Assembly: GCA_910589415.1 (NCBI GenBank)
Contig: OU342635.1
Span: 3,100,001 to 3,164,000, forward strand
From: Malachius bipustulatus
Lineage: Eukaryota; Arthropoda; Insecta; Coleoptera; Melyridae
Length of the DNA: 64,000 nt
Reading direction: 5' to 3'
Shown here in pieces: positions 12,001-24,039 of this stretch. The notes beneath the pieces were generated by a model. That model was not told the origin of the DNA, did not search any database, and was given only the letters and a program-made list of their open reading frames with translations. Numbering within the stretch: position 1 is the stretch's first letter; every line of letters begins with the position of its first letter. Position numbers and translations under genes: made by a program.

Positions 12001-15000
12001 TCTATTAATTGAAGTCATAATTTAAAAAAAATCAAGAAATTCAATAATATTTTTGATTTATTGATATTGGCAGACGATGTCATTATTATTGACATTTATT
12101 GTTCACTGAAATCTTTGAATATAAAACATACCAAAACACTATTTTCCTACGACCACTATACAAAACACTACTTTGCGCATCGTTTTTTGTGCGCAAACTA
12201 GCAGATTTCTCACGTATCCAAAACTGTGCGACAAAGTGACATAAGGCATAGCCAAAAACCGTTTCCGTACTGTTTTAATGTATGTAAACAATAGTGATGG
12301 GCGGTAACTGAGAACTCAACTGTTACTTATTGTTAATGGAATAACTATTCATTTAAAGCTTCAAGGTAATAAAATAAACACAAATGGGTATAACATAGAA
12401 CCCGACAAGACTATAAAATATACTCATTATTCTCTTGTGGCACAGCATTGGTAGCGTTCAAATCAAATTCACGAACGTGAAAATAACTCGCACACCTCTA
12501 CTAACTTCAATCGACGACGCACAGCGCCTGCGTTATTGTGTAGAAGTTGCATATCAATGATATATAACCTCTCTTAAATCATTGTTATTATCTACCACGT
12601 CTCTCCGCTCACGTCACTTATTTTTAGTTTATACGGAGTCTAATAATAAATAATAATAATAATATTGTCGGTAGAATTCAATGATTTTACAGTATATAAT
12701 AGTAATAATAAAAAGTCATTGGTAGAATTGAAAATAATATGTACTTACCTAGGTAGGTAGTCTGAAAAAATAAACTTTAGTTAGGTACCTATCATTATAA
12801 TGGATTGTAATGCCTCTGAATGTGAAACAGAAAATACACCACCTGAAGTCAGAAAACAAGCAGGTTTGTGTTCTTTGAATTTGCTACCTGTAGTTTCGAG
12901 AGAAAAATACGAATCTGCTTATAAACATTTCATAAATTGGAGAAAAGGTCATAAAAGCAGAGCATTGTCAGAAAAAATAATTTATGTGTTAAATTTGTTA
13001 AATAATTAATCTGTTAAATTGTGGTCGTAGGAAAAGTACTGTGTGAAGCACGTGCGGAAAAGAAATTTCACACTCGTGTGAATTGTGACACTCGACTTCG
13101 TCTCGTGTCACAATTGTTTCACACTCGTGAGAAATTTTCTCTTTTCCGCACTTGTTTCACAATATACTATTATTAATTCAGTAGTTCAGTATGAATGATA
13201 ATCTCCAAAATCTACTTCAACAGTTATGTCTTCTTCTTCGCTTTATTCTTCCTCTCATTGCTGTATTTTTTCTTCTTTGTTTATTGATCAGTTGTCCAAT
13301 TTTGACTTTTTTTTACTTTGAATAAAAAAACTGCAAAAGGGTAATAGGTGAAGACTTTTGATATTCCATTAGTAATATGTTTGAAACACTTCTTTTAATA
13401 CGCGTGTTACACAAGATTTTTTTGTTAAATGTCAAAGAAACAAAAAAAAAATGAATTCTAGAAATTGGTTTTAATATTTTCAGCTTCAGTTTTATAAAAA
13501 ATTGTTCTAACATTTTAAAATTTTAAAGACTACACTGTAAAAATCGTACTTTTAAGCACTAGTGCGCGCAAAAGACTTTGAATCATTTTAAAGGAGAAAA
13601 TGAAAGGGCAATCAAAATATGAACTTAATGATATGATTTAACAAAAATACTAGTACTTATCCTTATCTATCACAGTTTAATAAAATTCGCATTTTTATAT
13701 GTTTTTTAATTAATAAAATGTGTATGATTAATATTGCAGAGCCCAGAAAGTAAAAATGCGCGAAATAAAGAGCCCTACCTAATCAATTATTTCACTCCTG
13801 TCATAAAACGTAATATATTAAAATAGCCCAATCACGGAGTGGCTTATAAAAAAAAAATTACGCGGCGCCCTAATTAATTTAATAAAGGTATGGAGGGAAT
13901 GGGTCATATTACACCCTAAGAGATTATGCCTTCAAGGCCCTTCTCGTCAATCCCACTGGTCATCACCACCACAATCGATCGTATTTTAATGTTTCAGAGC
14001 ATTCGAAAATTAATTGGAGAATTGCCAATTAATTCAGGATATACAGGGTGACTCGCATCAGAACTGACACAGAGAAGGGGCGTGTAGGGGACCCCAAAAT
14101 GTGGTGATTTAACGAAACATATCTCGATGCCAAGTTATACCCCTGAGAAGTTATAGACCTGGAAATAGGGGTTTCAAATTTCGAAAAAAATCAATATACA
14201 TATAAGTGTATCAAGAGCATCCATTGACAGTAAGTTGAGTTTAAATTGTAACATTTTAATAAAGGGTTTATAAGGGATGATACACCCTTAAAATGTTACA
14301 TAATTTCTTAACCCGTTGGCCGATTTAAGAAATGATTGCTGTATTCTATAGGGCTAATTCTGAAACTTTTATTGCTCTTATTATTTTTCAAAAAACTTTC
14401 TCGTTTTCGGCAAAAATCCGAAAAAACTAAACAAAAGTATTCCTATTATTATATGAAATCATCGAAAATTCAAAAATTGTTTTTTAAATTAAATGTCAAA
14501 GTTGACGATCAGGAAGAAAGTTGAAAATGCTAAAAAAAAAGTTTTATAGTAAAAAACCAACTTTTGAATTTTCTGTGAATAATTTTGGTACATAACTGCA
14601 ATATTTTTTAGCTTTTCGGATTTTTGTTGAAAACGATAAATTTTTTTGAAAAATAGTAAGAGAAATAAAAATTTGAAAGTTAAATTCCCCCTAAAATAAA
14701 GTAACAATTTCTTAAATCGGCCAAGGGGTTAAAAAAATTATATAACATTTTAAAGGTGCATCATCCCTTATCATATATCAACCCATTAAAATGCTTCAAT
14801 TTAACTCTACTCACTGTCAATAAATGCTCTTAATTCACACACACACACCGTGTACCAAGTTTGATTTTTCTAAGCTCAAGTATAAGTGAGATATTGATTT
14901 TTTTGAAATTTGAAACCCTTATTTGAAGGGCTGCTAACTTCTCAGAGGTGCAACTTAGCACAGAGATAAGTTGCGTTAAATCACAATTTTTTGTGGTCCT

Positions 15001-18000
15001 CTACACGCCCCTTCACTGTGTCGGTTTATATACGAACCACCTGTATAGTTAGAAATGAGGTCAGTGAAGCTGGCACCTCTTATAAGTCGAATTTTTATAA
15101 AATGCAAACGGTTAATTTTTTTATTGTCTCATAAAATCTACAATTTATTCAAATGTCTTTATATGTCTTTGATGTTACTTATTCATTTAAATAGTTAATA
15201 ATATGCATTAATCGAAAATTATCGAAAATAAAATGTTGTATGCAACCATTGTTGTAAAGCAACTTTTTCACTTCTGCGATTTTTTTGAAAATGGGAACCT
15301 CCTAATCGGGAAAAAGTTCCATTTTATGCACTTGTTACATAAATAATTATTATTTATGTGAGATAAAAGTAAGATGCAAATATGAACTTTGCTTGATTGA
15401 ATTATTGTTTTGACCTTATTTTCGTCAGATATGTGAAATGTTTCATCATTCTCGATCTTTTTTATCGCAACAATTACAAATTTGTTTCCACGCTCTTTCA
15501 ATTTGCGTAAATTAGCTAAGTAGGATTTCTCTAATCGAACTCAATTCAATTTTCTCAAATTTATCCACCACTAATTAAACAAGTGCCGAATTTGAATCAA
15601 AATTAATTTTTTACAACATTGATGGACCAGGAAGTCAAATTTTTAGCCTAACTCTTATTTACTCCTACCACATTCAAATTATTTAACCGGGTAGATTCTA
15701 CTCAAGTCAGTCAGATCTACAGGGTCTTTCAATAAAAACTCCCAGGCCAATTATTTCGAAAACTAAAAGTGACATTTGAATTCTGTAAACGCCAGTTTTT
15801 AGCCTCTATGATTGGCTTCACAAGAAATGTTCGTAGTGTAAAAAATGTGTTTGAATAATACAAAATGTAGGTGGCGCCATTGTTCAAATAATTTTTCCGA
15901 TGACAGGAACATTTAAATGTTGTGGGTCTTAAAGATAATTAATTTTTGATTAAATTATGTCATATAAAAATTTTTGATAAATATAATATGAACGGAGATA
16001 TTTGGGATTATTATTTTATTATTTTTTTTAATGAGTATTTTAGTTATAAATATTTTAATATCTTTGATCAGATTCCAATTTAATTGTGGTAACACCAAAC
16101 GTTCAGTGACGTCTCAGGGGGCGCCTTAACTAAGCTAATACCATATACCATAAAAACAACAAATAACTTCAGATAAAGACATTACAGCTGCCCTTGCATA
16201 TGGCTAGCAGACCTAAACATAAGAGCAGTTGAGTGACACGAGTGGTCGCTAATGAGCGTTTAGCTCGCGCAGCTGCAACTGCGGTGAATGAAGCGTCCAT
16301 AAAAAATAAATTTATCCGATTTCCATTACAAAATCCTTTCTATGTTTCTTCTTAAGGCTATAAACTAAGCTAGAAAAATCGACAAGATTGTACGAGTTCA
16401 AGTAACAGACTAATTACAGTTTAAAGACAATGGTGAGCTAAATGCTCACCTAGCGACCACTCCCGAGTTAACAAATAATATTGGCCAACAATAAAACGCC
16501 ACTGAATTTTTGGTAATTTTTATTTTTTTTTCGAGTAAAGCAACTAAAAATATCTTTTTCTTGTCTGTTAAATTGTTCTTATTGCTAAAAACATTAATAA
16601 GAAACAAAACCATTAATAATTAGATATTGAAGATTAATGATTTTTTTTTCCATGGATATTCAGTAAAATTGTTTCTATTTTTATTTCTCGAAAACAAAGC
16701 AATAAAAACAATTTAACAGACAAGAAAATAATATTTTTTGTTGCTTAATCCGAAAAAAAAATAAAAAAATAACTAAAAATTCAGTGATGTCAAAATTACG
16801 TCACTGGACGTAATAATTTAGCGCTACACGAGCGTTATATCACTAAAATTAAAAATATTTATAATTAAAATACTCGTAAAAATATAAAAAAATAATAATC
16901 CCAAATAATATCTCTGTTAATATTTGATTTATCAAAAAAATTTATTATTATTCAAACACATTTTTTACACTACGAACATTTTTTGTGAAGCCAATCATGC
17001 ATGGAGGCCAAAAACTGGCATTTACAGAATTCAAATGTCACTTTTAGTTTTCGTTTTCGAAGTAATTGGCCTGAGAGCTTTTATTGAAAGACCCTGTATA
17101 GCATTCTGGGAAATTTGCATTCATTTCATGAGCGTGGAAACGGATCTTTAGACCAAAAAATGAAAAAAAAAATTAGAGATCATAAAGATATTTGATGTAA
17201 TGATTGAAGTAATCATTGAAGTGTCTTAATACTAGTAATCTTACCTATTTTGGTATTGAAGGCAACTGATGAAATTGAATCAAGAGCCCACTTGTTGATC
17301 TCATTTTGGAAGTCAGCGGGCATTTCACTGTTTTCGTCATTTTCAGCGTAGTAGGCCATTGCTTTGACCAAATTGCTTGCCGCTTCATCCATCCCTTTTA
17401 TGTACTGTTTTATTAGTCTGGCATGCATAAATACTGGATTCATCGCGCTTCTGTAGTCGTACCATTCTTTACCATTTCTAGGGAATAAACATAATAATAA
17501 GAAGGAATAATATCGAATAAAGAAAACATTAATAATTACGAAATTGCTCCCAACGAATCCTTGAAGATATCTTTCCTGACCTGTCTTCTGTAATACTCGA
17601 ATGCCTTGAAGGGTTTTCTAAAAGGCCAAACTCCTTCTGTTCTGTACATCTAAAAATGAGCGATTATAAACAGAGGCAATAATACATGAATGAATTTTTA
17701 ATAATCTTACAGTCTCAATGTCCTTTGGGTCGAAAAGAACCACGTATTGGTAACCGAGAATATCCAAAGCAGCGATTTTTCCATATTTGGCGTGTAGGCT
17801 GAATAATATTTACAGGTTGTTAGATCTGTTAAAAGTAACATAAGCAAATTTGATTTTACTTACTGGTCATATATTCCTTGTAAATCTTCGCCGTACAGTT
17901 TTCCGATGCCCGGGAAAAATTGCCAGATGCTACCTACAAAAGGTAGACTGAAATCCCGAGGGATTTTTTCATAGGGGAGTGCTTCATTCCAGCCTGGAAA

Positions 18001-18180
18001 TCTTCAAGAATTTAATAGAATTATTATTTACATAAAATGTCTCTAAGATATTGTTACTGATGCCTACTTCTCAGTTTGTTGCTCAATTTTCACATCTTTT
18101 TCACTTATTGCTGCAGTTGAACTAATACTAGAGAACCGTTTGGATTCTTTTATTAACTTAATTAAACTTCTCTTCATCAT
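9096..18180 (-). CDS. Mitochondrial-clan cytochrome P450 (CYP12-like), gene A
   Basis: Ten exons on the minus strand: 18180-18068, 18001-17864, 17798-17711, 17649-17540, 17477-17245, 10356-10182, 10035-9876, 9815-9567, 9507-9292, 9209-9096. All introns are GT-AG and the spliced frame is open for 531 aa, about the usual length of insect CYP12-type enzymes. The start [18 protein letters not shown] is basic and amphipathic, like a matrix-targeting presequence. [14 protein letters not shown] opens the mature part. Landmarks are C-helix WYDYR (155-159), K-helix ETSR (393-396), PERW and the heme loop [11 protein letters not shown] with the Cys ligand at 478. As a family member it should be a heme monooxygenase fed by adrenodoxin; the substrate cannot be read from sequence. 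Two oddities stand out: the I-helix reads DGIDS (335-339) where its neighbours have AGIDT, and intron 5 is 6.9 kb of transposon debris while intron 1 is only 66 bp. It is the most divergent of the four copies. Confidence 0.93.
10357..11559. other. Intron 5 of gene A, first part
   Basis: Non-coding intron sequence. It holds a small perfect-stem hairpin at 10761-10791 (AAAATGTAGGGTTT / ACACCCTACATCTT) and AT-rich DNA. The short plus-strand frame over 10197-10448 is antisense to exon 6. Confidence 0.5.
11560..11850 (-). mobile_element. 5S rRNA-derived SINE, degenerate
   Basis: On the minus strand, 11850-11760 resembles the 3' two thirds of an animal 5S rRNA: ATTTCGGTCAAACGATCTC, then AAAGTGCAGCATGG, then GGTCAGTACTTGGATGGGTG. 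In a true 5S gene the last block reads GGTTAGTACTTAGATGGG and acts as the internal RNA polymerase III promoter. The body continues with CGTGACTGATCGTGCTCCGG and GTTAGGTTACGTCAGAGGTC, then a tail rich in A and T near 11600-11560. It sits inside intron 5 of gene A. The 5' third of the 5S unit is too diverged to define a start. A stray 5S pseudogene is the alternative, but the extra body and tail favour a SINE. Confidence 0.65.
12137..13040. mobile_element. Non-autonomous element with inverted ends
   Basis: CACTATTTTCCTACGACCAC (12137-12156) and GTGGTCGTAGGAAAAGTACT (13021-13040) are near-perfect inverted repeats bounding about 0.9 kb in intron 5 of gene A. The interior holds AT-rich sequence, an (AAT)n run near 12645-12660 and the small Crypton-like frame at 12800-13009. 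A hairpin (13046-13160) follows directly and may be part of the same element. No target duplication was identified. Confidence 0.55.
12800..13009 (+). pseudogene. Crypton-like recombinase N-terminal fragment
   Basis: A 69-codon frame containing [20 protein letters not shown] and a following SEKIIYVLN. This matches the pattern LLP..S...YE..Y..F..W...SEK..L.Y seen at the N-terminus of Crypton-type tyrosine recombinases and their relatives, a small helical (SAM-like) DNA-binding region. The catalytic domain with the Arg...Tyr residues is absent, so it cannot encode an active recombinase. It lies between the inverted repeats of the 12137-13040 element, which suggests a deletion derivative of a larger transposon. 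The assignment is from remembered motif shape only. Confidence 0.5.
13046..13160. repeat. Long hairpin
   Basis: AAGCACGTGCGGAAAAGAAA and GTGTGAATTGTGACACTCG on the left pair with CGTGTCACAATTG...TTTCTCTTTTCCGCACTTG on the right, giving a stem of about 50 bp with a few mismatches and a GACTTCGTC turn. It resembles in design the hairpins heading the repeats at 25265 and 54278 (GTGCATAAAGTG stem, CGAG-rich turn), although the sequences differ. Confidence 0.7.
14044..15043. mobile_element. Palindromic CAGGGTG element (1.0 kb)
   Basis: Starts CAGGGTGACTCGCATCAGAA and ends with the reverse complement of a diverged copy (...GTTCGTATATAAACCGAC... read inversely, CCACCTG end), flanked by TATA/TA. The halves are reverse complements over almost their whole length: GACACAGAGAAGGGGCGTGT pairs with ACACGCCCCTTCACTGTGTC; TTTAAGAAATTGTTAC-type, GGCCGATTTAAGAAAT and TTTTCGGATTTTTG motifs pair nearer the centre at about 14535. 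No transposase is encoded. Located in intron 5 of gene A. It is best described as a MITE or foldback element with TA target preference. Confidence 0.75.
15720..17096. mobile_element. Palindromic CAGGGTC element (1.38 kb)
   Basis: CAGGGTCTTTCAATAAAAAC at the left pairs with TTTTATTGAAAGACCCTG at the right; TA stands next to both ends. Arms of about 350 bp match through GACATTTGAATTC, AGCCAATCAT, CACTACGAACATT and CCCAAATA blocks, with a second inner inverted repeat (16499-16590 with 16700-16790, both carrying TTTAACAGACAAG or its complement). No transposase frame was found. It lies in intron 5 of gene A, 1.1 kb after the 14044 element, which has similar ends but a different body. Confidence 0.75.
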
Positions 18181-19413
18181 TATCACAGAAATGTTATCGA
18201 ATTTCAATTATTTCACTACGCAGAAGGTAATGTAAAGGTTGTTGAGAACGCTCGCAGCAGTACTTATTCACTCTTCTTTTTAATCTAACAAATTTGATAA
18301 GCATTTCATTTATAATATGCGTAACATAAATTATCGTTCATTCAATTATTATTTACAAATCGTGTTATTCTCAAGATATATTATTACAATACCGAATGTA
18401 CCAAATACATCTGCGTCAGGATAATTTTCAACATTACTTCTTATAGAATAAGAATTTGTATTGAACGAGCCTATCGTCATTCAAAACGCTTCAATCATAA
18501 TTAAGAAATGTAGAAATTTAATGCGATGGAAACTTTTTTCCAGGGATTGTTTAAAAAATGAAAGATACAGTAAGGTGAAGTTGTAGCAGTGCACAAGAAA
18601 TTACCAATTTGCCCAAAAGAGATGTAGGTACTTGCAATAAGGGACTAAAACTTAGTTGTTTCTCTTTTACGGTGTAAAGAAATAGGTACTGCTCTAATTA
18701 TTATAAGTTGCTGTCTGATGATGTGATGACGTCATGGAAATACTTGTATTAGTAAAGTCTATTTTGTCTAAAGTAGGGTCTTGCAATTTCCGTTACTTTA
18801 TTTAATCGCAGCCGGTTGGATGGATTGAATCGGAATTGATTAATTTCCAGAAACACTTTGTTTATTCATGTATTTATCGATTTAAATATCGTGATGCAAC
18901 AATGGTAATATGGCCGCCAATTTGCAAGAATCTTGGTAAAGACGTAATTCGCGGAACGAAGATAATAATAACTCGGTACTTGACTGTTGTTGAGAAAATT
19001 AAGTAGAAACAATTTAGTTTCTCTAGATGCAGATAAAGGTAAAAGATATTAGATAATTTATTGAGGTAAGGTACAGGTGAGACTTCCCTCGTTCGTCCGA
19101 CGTTCTCTCTACGTTCTGGCTTGTTGGTTGTTGGCCCTCACCGTCGCTCTGGATAGCTCCTCCATCCCTTATGTCACTTGTACCCTCTTCCATTCGCTAC
19201 TTCACGCGCGTCTCTCTTCTTCTCTTTATAGTTTTACGTTTTAGGTATGTGTGATGCTCCCTAGGTGATATCGCAGTCGCTGACTTGCGGTTTGACCTAA
19301 AAGTCCGTGCAAATTAACACGCTATCGTTTGGAATAGATTGTTAACAATTTCTGCTCGATAAAATAATTCTTTATTTTGACATTAAAAAGTTACAAAACT
19401 GTCCACGATTTGT
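18181..19413. other. Upstream region of gene A, no gene seen
   Basis: This should contain the promoter of gene A, but no TATA box or strong initiator could be placed with confidence. A more GC- and pyrimidine-rich patch lies at about 19080-19310 and could be old retroelement DNA. No coding frame was found. Confidence 0.4.
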
Positions 19414-20350
19414 CCAGTGGCGGCTTTTCACGTGAAGTGGGTGAAGTGCCACTTCACTTTGTATTTACAAATAAATAATGCGTTTTTAAATTATTGGAAA
19501 AATTATGTTATGATTTTATCTTCTTAGTAATAATAATAATAATTAATAAATTGTTTTTATTTGAAAATTGATATAGAGCGCAAAAGTTTTTTTCCCTGGT
19601 TTTGTTAAGATCCCATTTGACTCGGTCAGCTCGAAATTATTTTATTGATTTTGCGAAGTCCGGTCAGCTCGATTTTTTTGCAAGGTCCGAAGATTCGACA
19701 TTTTTTGAGCCTGTCAAAGCAGATTTGCGAAAACAAAATTCCGAGCTAACCGGACTTTGTTCAACCGGACATTGCAAAAAAAATGCAAAAAAATCGAGCT
19801 GACAGGATTTGCAAAAATAGACTTTTAGAGCTGATCGGGTTCTCCAAAAATGTAATTTTCGGACTGACTGGATCTTGCAAGAAAAAAATCGAGCTGACCG
19901 AACTTAAGAAAAAAACAGCTCACCGGACTTTTGGGAAAGACGAAACCGAACTTTGTCTAACCGTATCTTGCAATTGAATCGAGCTGATTATGCAAAAATC
20001 TCATTTTCGAGCTGACAGGATTTTGCAAAAATCGACTTTTAGAGCAAATCGCGTTTTTTAAAAAAGGAATTTTTGAGCTGACTGGATCTTGCAAGAAAAA
20101 AGTCGAGCTTACCGAATTTAAAAAAAAATTGAGCTGACCGCACTTTGAGGAAAGGCGAATTTTTCGAGCTGACATTGGCTTACAGGACTTTGCAAAATTA
20201 AAAAAAAAAATGCAAAAATGAAATCGTTTGATAAAATTGAAATCTAATGCTGACTGAACTTCTGCAAAAATAGATTTTTCAAACTGACCTGAACTTGTCC
20301 TGTGTAGAATCTACACTTCAATAAACTTTACCATCCACGAGCCACCACTC
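19414..20350. repeat. Element with GAGCTGACCGGA internal repeats
   Basis: A short motif of the type (T)CGAGCTGACCGGACTTTGCAA recurs at least a dozen times between 19610 and 20290, each time followed by an A-rich stretch, making an irregular minisatellite with a hint of a ~190-bp higher-order unit. The block is bounded on the left by CCAGTGGCGGCTTTTCA (19414-19430) and on the right by CACGAGCCACCACT (20336-20349), roughly its reverse complement, so it may be the inside of a hAT-like or similar non-autonomous element. The same end and internal motif reappear in intron 5 of gene D. Confidence 0.6.
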
Positions 20351-22399
20351 CTTTAAGGAAGGGACAAACGAAAATTTTGGTTGAACATGAGTGGAAAAAT
20401 TACGTGTGGCGTTTGAATCTTATAAAAATTCGTATTTGAACCTGCGGTCAATTTTTAATGTCAAGTTTTCTTTAAGAAGGAGGGACAAAAGAAAATTTCG
20501 TGTTGACAAACGTGGACAAACAATTGTCCTTTCAAAGTAAATGAAATCTGCTCATAAGGGGAGGGGCTGCCGATGTAAATTATTTTCAATTTTGCCATTT
20601 TAAAATTAACAGTAACTGTATAGTTACTGTATAGTTACAGTAAAATTTTTATAGGAGTAAGATTTTCGTAAAAATTGGTATTGTTTGAACCCTGACGTGT
20701 ATGCAAGATGGGAAAAATTGTAGCCTTAAATTAACAGGATAAGAAGACTCATTTCCGATTTAACACCTTTATTTACATGGTGATCTCTAAAAACCAACTG
20801 TTTGCTCTTGATCGCGTAACTTTTTTCCTCACCAACCGATTTTTGAAATTTGAGCCTCGTATTGATGCTAAAACTTCAGACAAGAAAATCCACGGACAAA
20901 TATTGACCCAGGACAAACATTAAAGCCAAAAGATTTCTTAAAAAATTAATCAAATTCAATTTTTTTTTAGAAACAGGTTTCAGGGCAAAAATGAAAAAAA
21001 AAATCCGAACACAAACACTTATTTGTAAAAAATCTAAGAATTTTCTTGCTGAAGTTTTGACTTTATTAATGGCTGAAATATCTTAAATTGGTTTACGAAG
21101 AAAATAAGTTTATTATGCACTTCTAGAGCGGATTATTGATTTTTTGAAATCACCCTGTAAATATAGGTGTTAAATTGAAAATTTGAAAACCGTCTCGAGG
21201 TGAGACATCAAGCTTTAGCTCGTCAAAACTTACAAAAAAAAAAATATATTTGAATAATGGGTAACACGAAAATCGTGGAGAGATTTTTCACACCTTCACG
21301 TAACAGAGAAGTGAAGGATTAGTGCTGTGACATGCGAAAACAAAATCATGAAAAATATTAGGGTGTGACACTTTTATTTTTGCGTAGTGTATATCTACAC
21401 TAGGATCAAAATTTCACGTTCTTGTCATTTATTTATCAGTGGCGTGGGTAGGGAAGGGTGCAACTTGCAAAATTTCTGAATACATGTTAGGGTACGGCTT
21501 CAAAGGAACTGAACTGAAATTTTCACATTTAAAATATGATATGACCTTGAAAAATCTCAACAACCCAATCTCCAAAATGGTGAAAATATTAAAATATTCA
21601 TAATTGAATCAACGCATTAAAACACACCTTATGAGATTGATGCGGGCAAGAATGATGAAATGTTTTGTGAGACTTCAGCATTGAATTTTTATCTGCAACT
21701 GGTTACAAAACAGCAAAATTTAAGTTCGATTAGTAACGGATTTAGATTTAGTATTCTTTTAAATTATCTAATAAGTGAGGATTAACTAATTAACTGACAA
21801 TTATTTTGATCTTAACAGTTATCAATATCGATATCAAACACTTATTTCTATAGAATAATAGAAAAATCTAATCATCAACCTCCTGAACTAGTATTTTAGT
21901 TACCTTATTACTGCGAAGATACCTTTATGTTTGGGAATTTTTTATCAATTAGAAAATACAACATGTAGGTATGATTAAAGTCAAAACATCAAAACATCGT
22001 CATTACTCATTAGTACCCATGGTAATAAGTTATTAATTAACGTAATATATTCGTTATACTTGCAATCTTTACATTGTTCCTATACGAAGATAACATTTCC
22101 TTACGTATTTGCGGGAATGGAAATAACACGGTTATTGATTACAACATTATAGGTTATCTTCAATAAATATTATCAAAAGTACGAAATTCGTTCTTATTAA
22201 TTAATTAATAATTACTGAGTTGCATTGTGTCCAATCTTGAAAAACTTGCATTTGATAATAATTAAATATTTATCTTCAACGATTGTTTTAAAATAAAATC
22301 AAATTACTGAGACTGAAAAAATAAACAACTAAAATTATATAAAAAAATACCAATGTTCTAGTAATTATTTTAGTTTCTTCGCTTTCGTCTATTCATTAT
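20351..22399. other. Intergenic, no gene seen
   Basis: AT-rich spacer. It contains a triple ACTGTATAGTT-type repeat at 20607-20642, an isolated CACCCTG end near 21164-21170 that looks like a fragment of the CAGGGTG element family, and a small palindrome near 21285-21315. No coding frame was found. Confidence 0.45.
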
Positions 22400-23871
22400 A
22401 GGGAATACAAAAAGGGAATATTTCCTTCTTGTTGGAAATGTGCACGGATCCAACCTATTCCCAAGAAAGGCAAAAAGACTATACCAAAAGTAACTATCGA
22501 CCAGTGGCACTGCTTTCAGTAATATCCAAGATTATGGAGAAAGCTATTAACCAACATCTTTTAAAATACTTGGAAGGAGCTAACATAATCAGCGACCGCC
22601 AATACGGATTCCGTAAACAGAGGTCAACTGGTGACCTCCTCACTTACGTCACCGAGCTGTGGAACGGCGCAATCGAGCACCATGGGGAGTCTCGAGGGGT
22701 TGCGCTTGATATTTCTAGAGCTTTTGACCGTGTTTGGCATGGTGGACTGTTGGCAAAACTGCAGGCCTATGGCATGCCCGAGAAATTCTGCTTGTGGCTT
22801 TAGAGTTATCTGGGAGATCGTTCATTACAGGTGGCAGTCGATGGAGTTCTTTCTGAGACCTTTTCCATCAATGCCGGTGTGCCTCAGGGATCCATTTTAT
22901 CTCCGACTCTCTTTCTAATATTTATAAACGACTTGCTTGAAACAACAAAAATCCAATATACAGTTTTGCCGACGACAGTACCCTCATATCTTCTTATACG
23001 TTAGATGCGCGAACATCTGCCATCGACGCACAGACTCGCAGGGAGCAAGAAGTTGCCATACTTAACAATGACTTACAAGACATTCTATAGCTTGGGGCGA
23101 TAGAAACCAAGTCCAATTCAATGCTGGAAAAACCCAAGCAGTCATCTTCTCCAAAGAGACCAACGTTTTGGAGCCAGATATGATGATGGCGGGACACTCT
23201 CTTACCCCAGCGTCATCTCTTCGTTTACTTAGAGTGAGCCTCGGAGCGAACATGTCTTGGCATGGATCATGTTGCTGGTCTGGCGAAAAGTGCTTCTCAA
23301 AAACTTGGAACACTCTTCCGCACGAAGAAATTTTATACACCACAACAGCTTCTCCTCTTATACAAGGCTCAAATCCGACCATCCTTGGAGTACTGCTCAC
23401 ATGTTTGGAGTTCAACTCCTAAACATACACTCAGACTACTCGACTCTATTCAGAAAAGAGCCATCCGCTTGATTGGGGACCCAGATTTGACAAAAAATTT
23501 AGACACTCTCGAACATCGAAGAAGAGTAGCTGACCTGAGTCTGTCTTACAGATATTTTAATGGAAGGTGTTCAAAAGACGTGGCCCGCTTGATCCCACCA
23601 AGAACAAGACCGGGCAGATATACACGTCGAGCCGCAGACGCTCATCCGTATCAGATCCAGCTCGTTACACCTCGTACCACCCTATTTCACTTCTTCTTTT
23701 ATGTACAGAACCGCATCACTTTGAAATAGCATTCCAAAGGGCGTGTTTCCCGAAGTATACAACTTACAGAGATTCAAGGCCAACGTGAATCGATATCTCC
23801 GCTCATGCACCGCTCCCAGAGCGTCATAGGGATTTCCCTGCAGTGCATGTGCATTTTCAATAAAAAAAATA
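22400..23871 (+). pseudogene. Broken non-LTR retrotransposon (jockey/CR1-like reverse transcriptase)
   Basis: A 5'-truncated LINE on the plus strand. In different frames it keeps the usual order of reverse transcriptase motifs: NYRPVALLSVISKIMEK, YGFRKQRSTGDLL, an ISRAFDRVWHGGLLAKL box, AGVPQGSILSP, and the catalytic FADD at 22965-22976. It then keeps the thumb region (YKAQIRPSLEYCSHVW, 23362-23409) and the C-terminal RAIRLIG segment. At least one frameshift near 22470-22480, a stop at 22801-22803 and a shift after about 23080 break it, so it is inactive. It ends in AATAAAAAAAATA at 23859-23871. The endonuclease domain is missing. Clade placement is approximate. Confidence 0.85.
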
Positions 23872-24039
23872 CAGGGTGGGCCATCCTAGCGTAATTATCC
23901 CATACCTGTCTTACTGTTGCCTTAATTGAAAATTGAAATTTAAAAAAAGTTGTATGGTTGGAGGAGACCTACCTATAACCTAGGTGTCCCAATATTGCTG
24001 TACGACATACAATTTTGATATTAAAATGGGACACCCCTG
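23872..24039. mobile_element. Short MITE-like element abutting the LINE tail
   Basis: 168 bp beginning CAGGGTGGGCCAT and ending ATGGGACACCCCTG, imperfect inverted termini, with TA at both edges. It begins at the last base of the LINE's A-rich tail. It shares only its ends with the long CAGGGTG palindromes. It could instead be one half-decayed palindrome. Confidence 0.45.
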
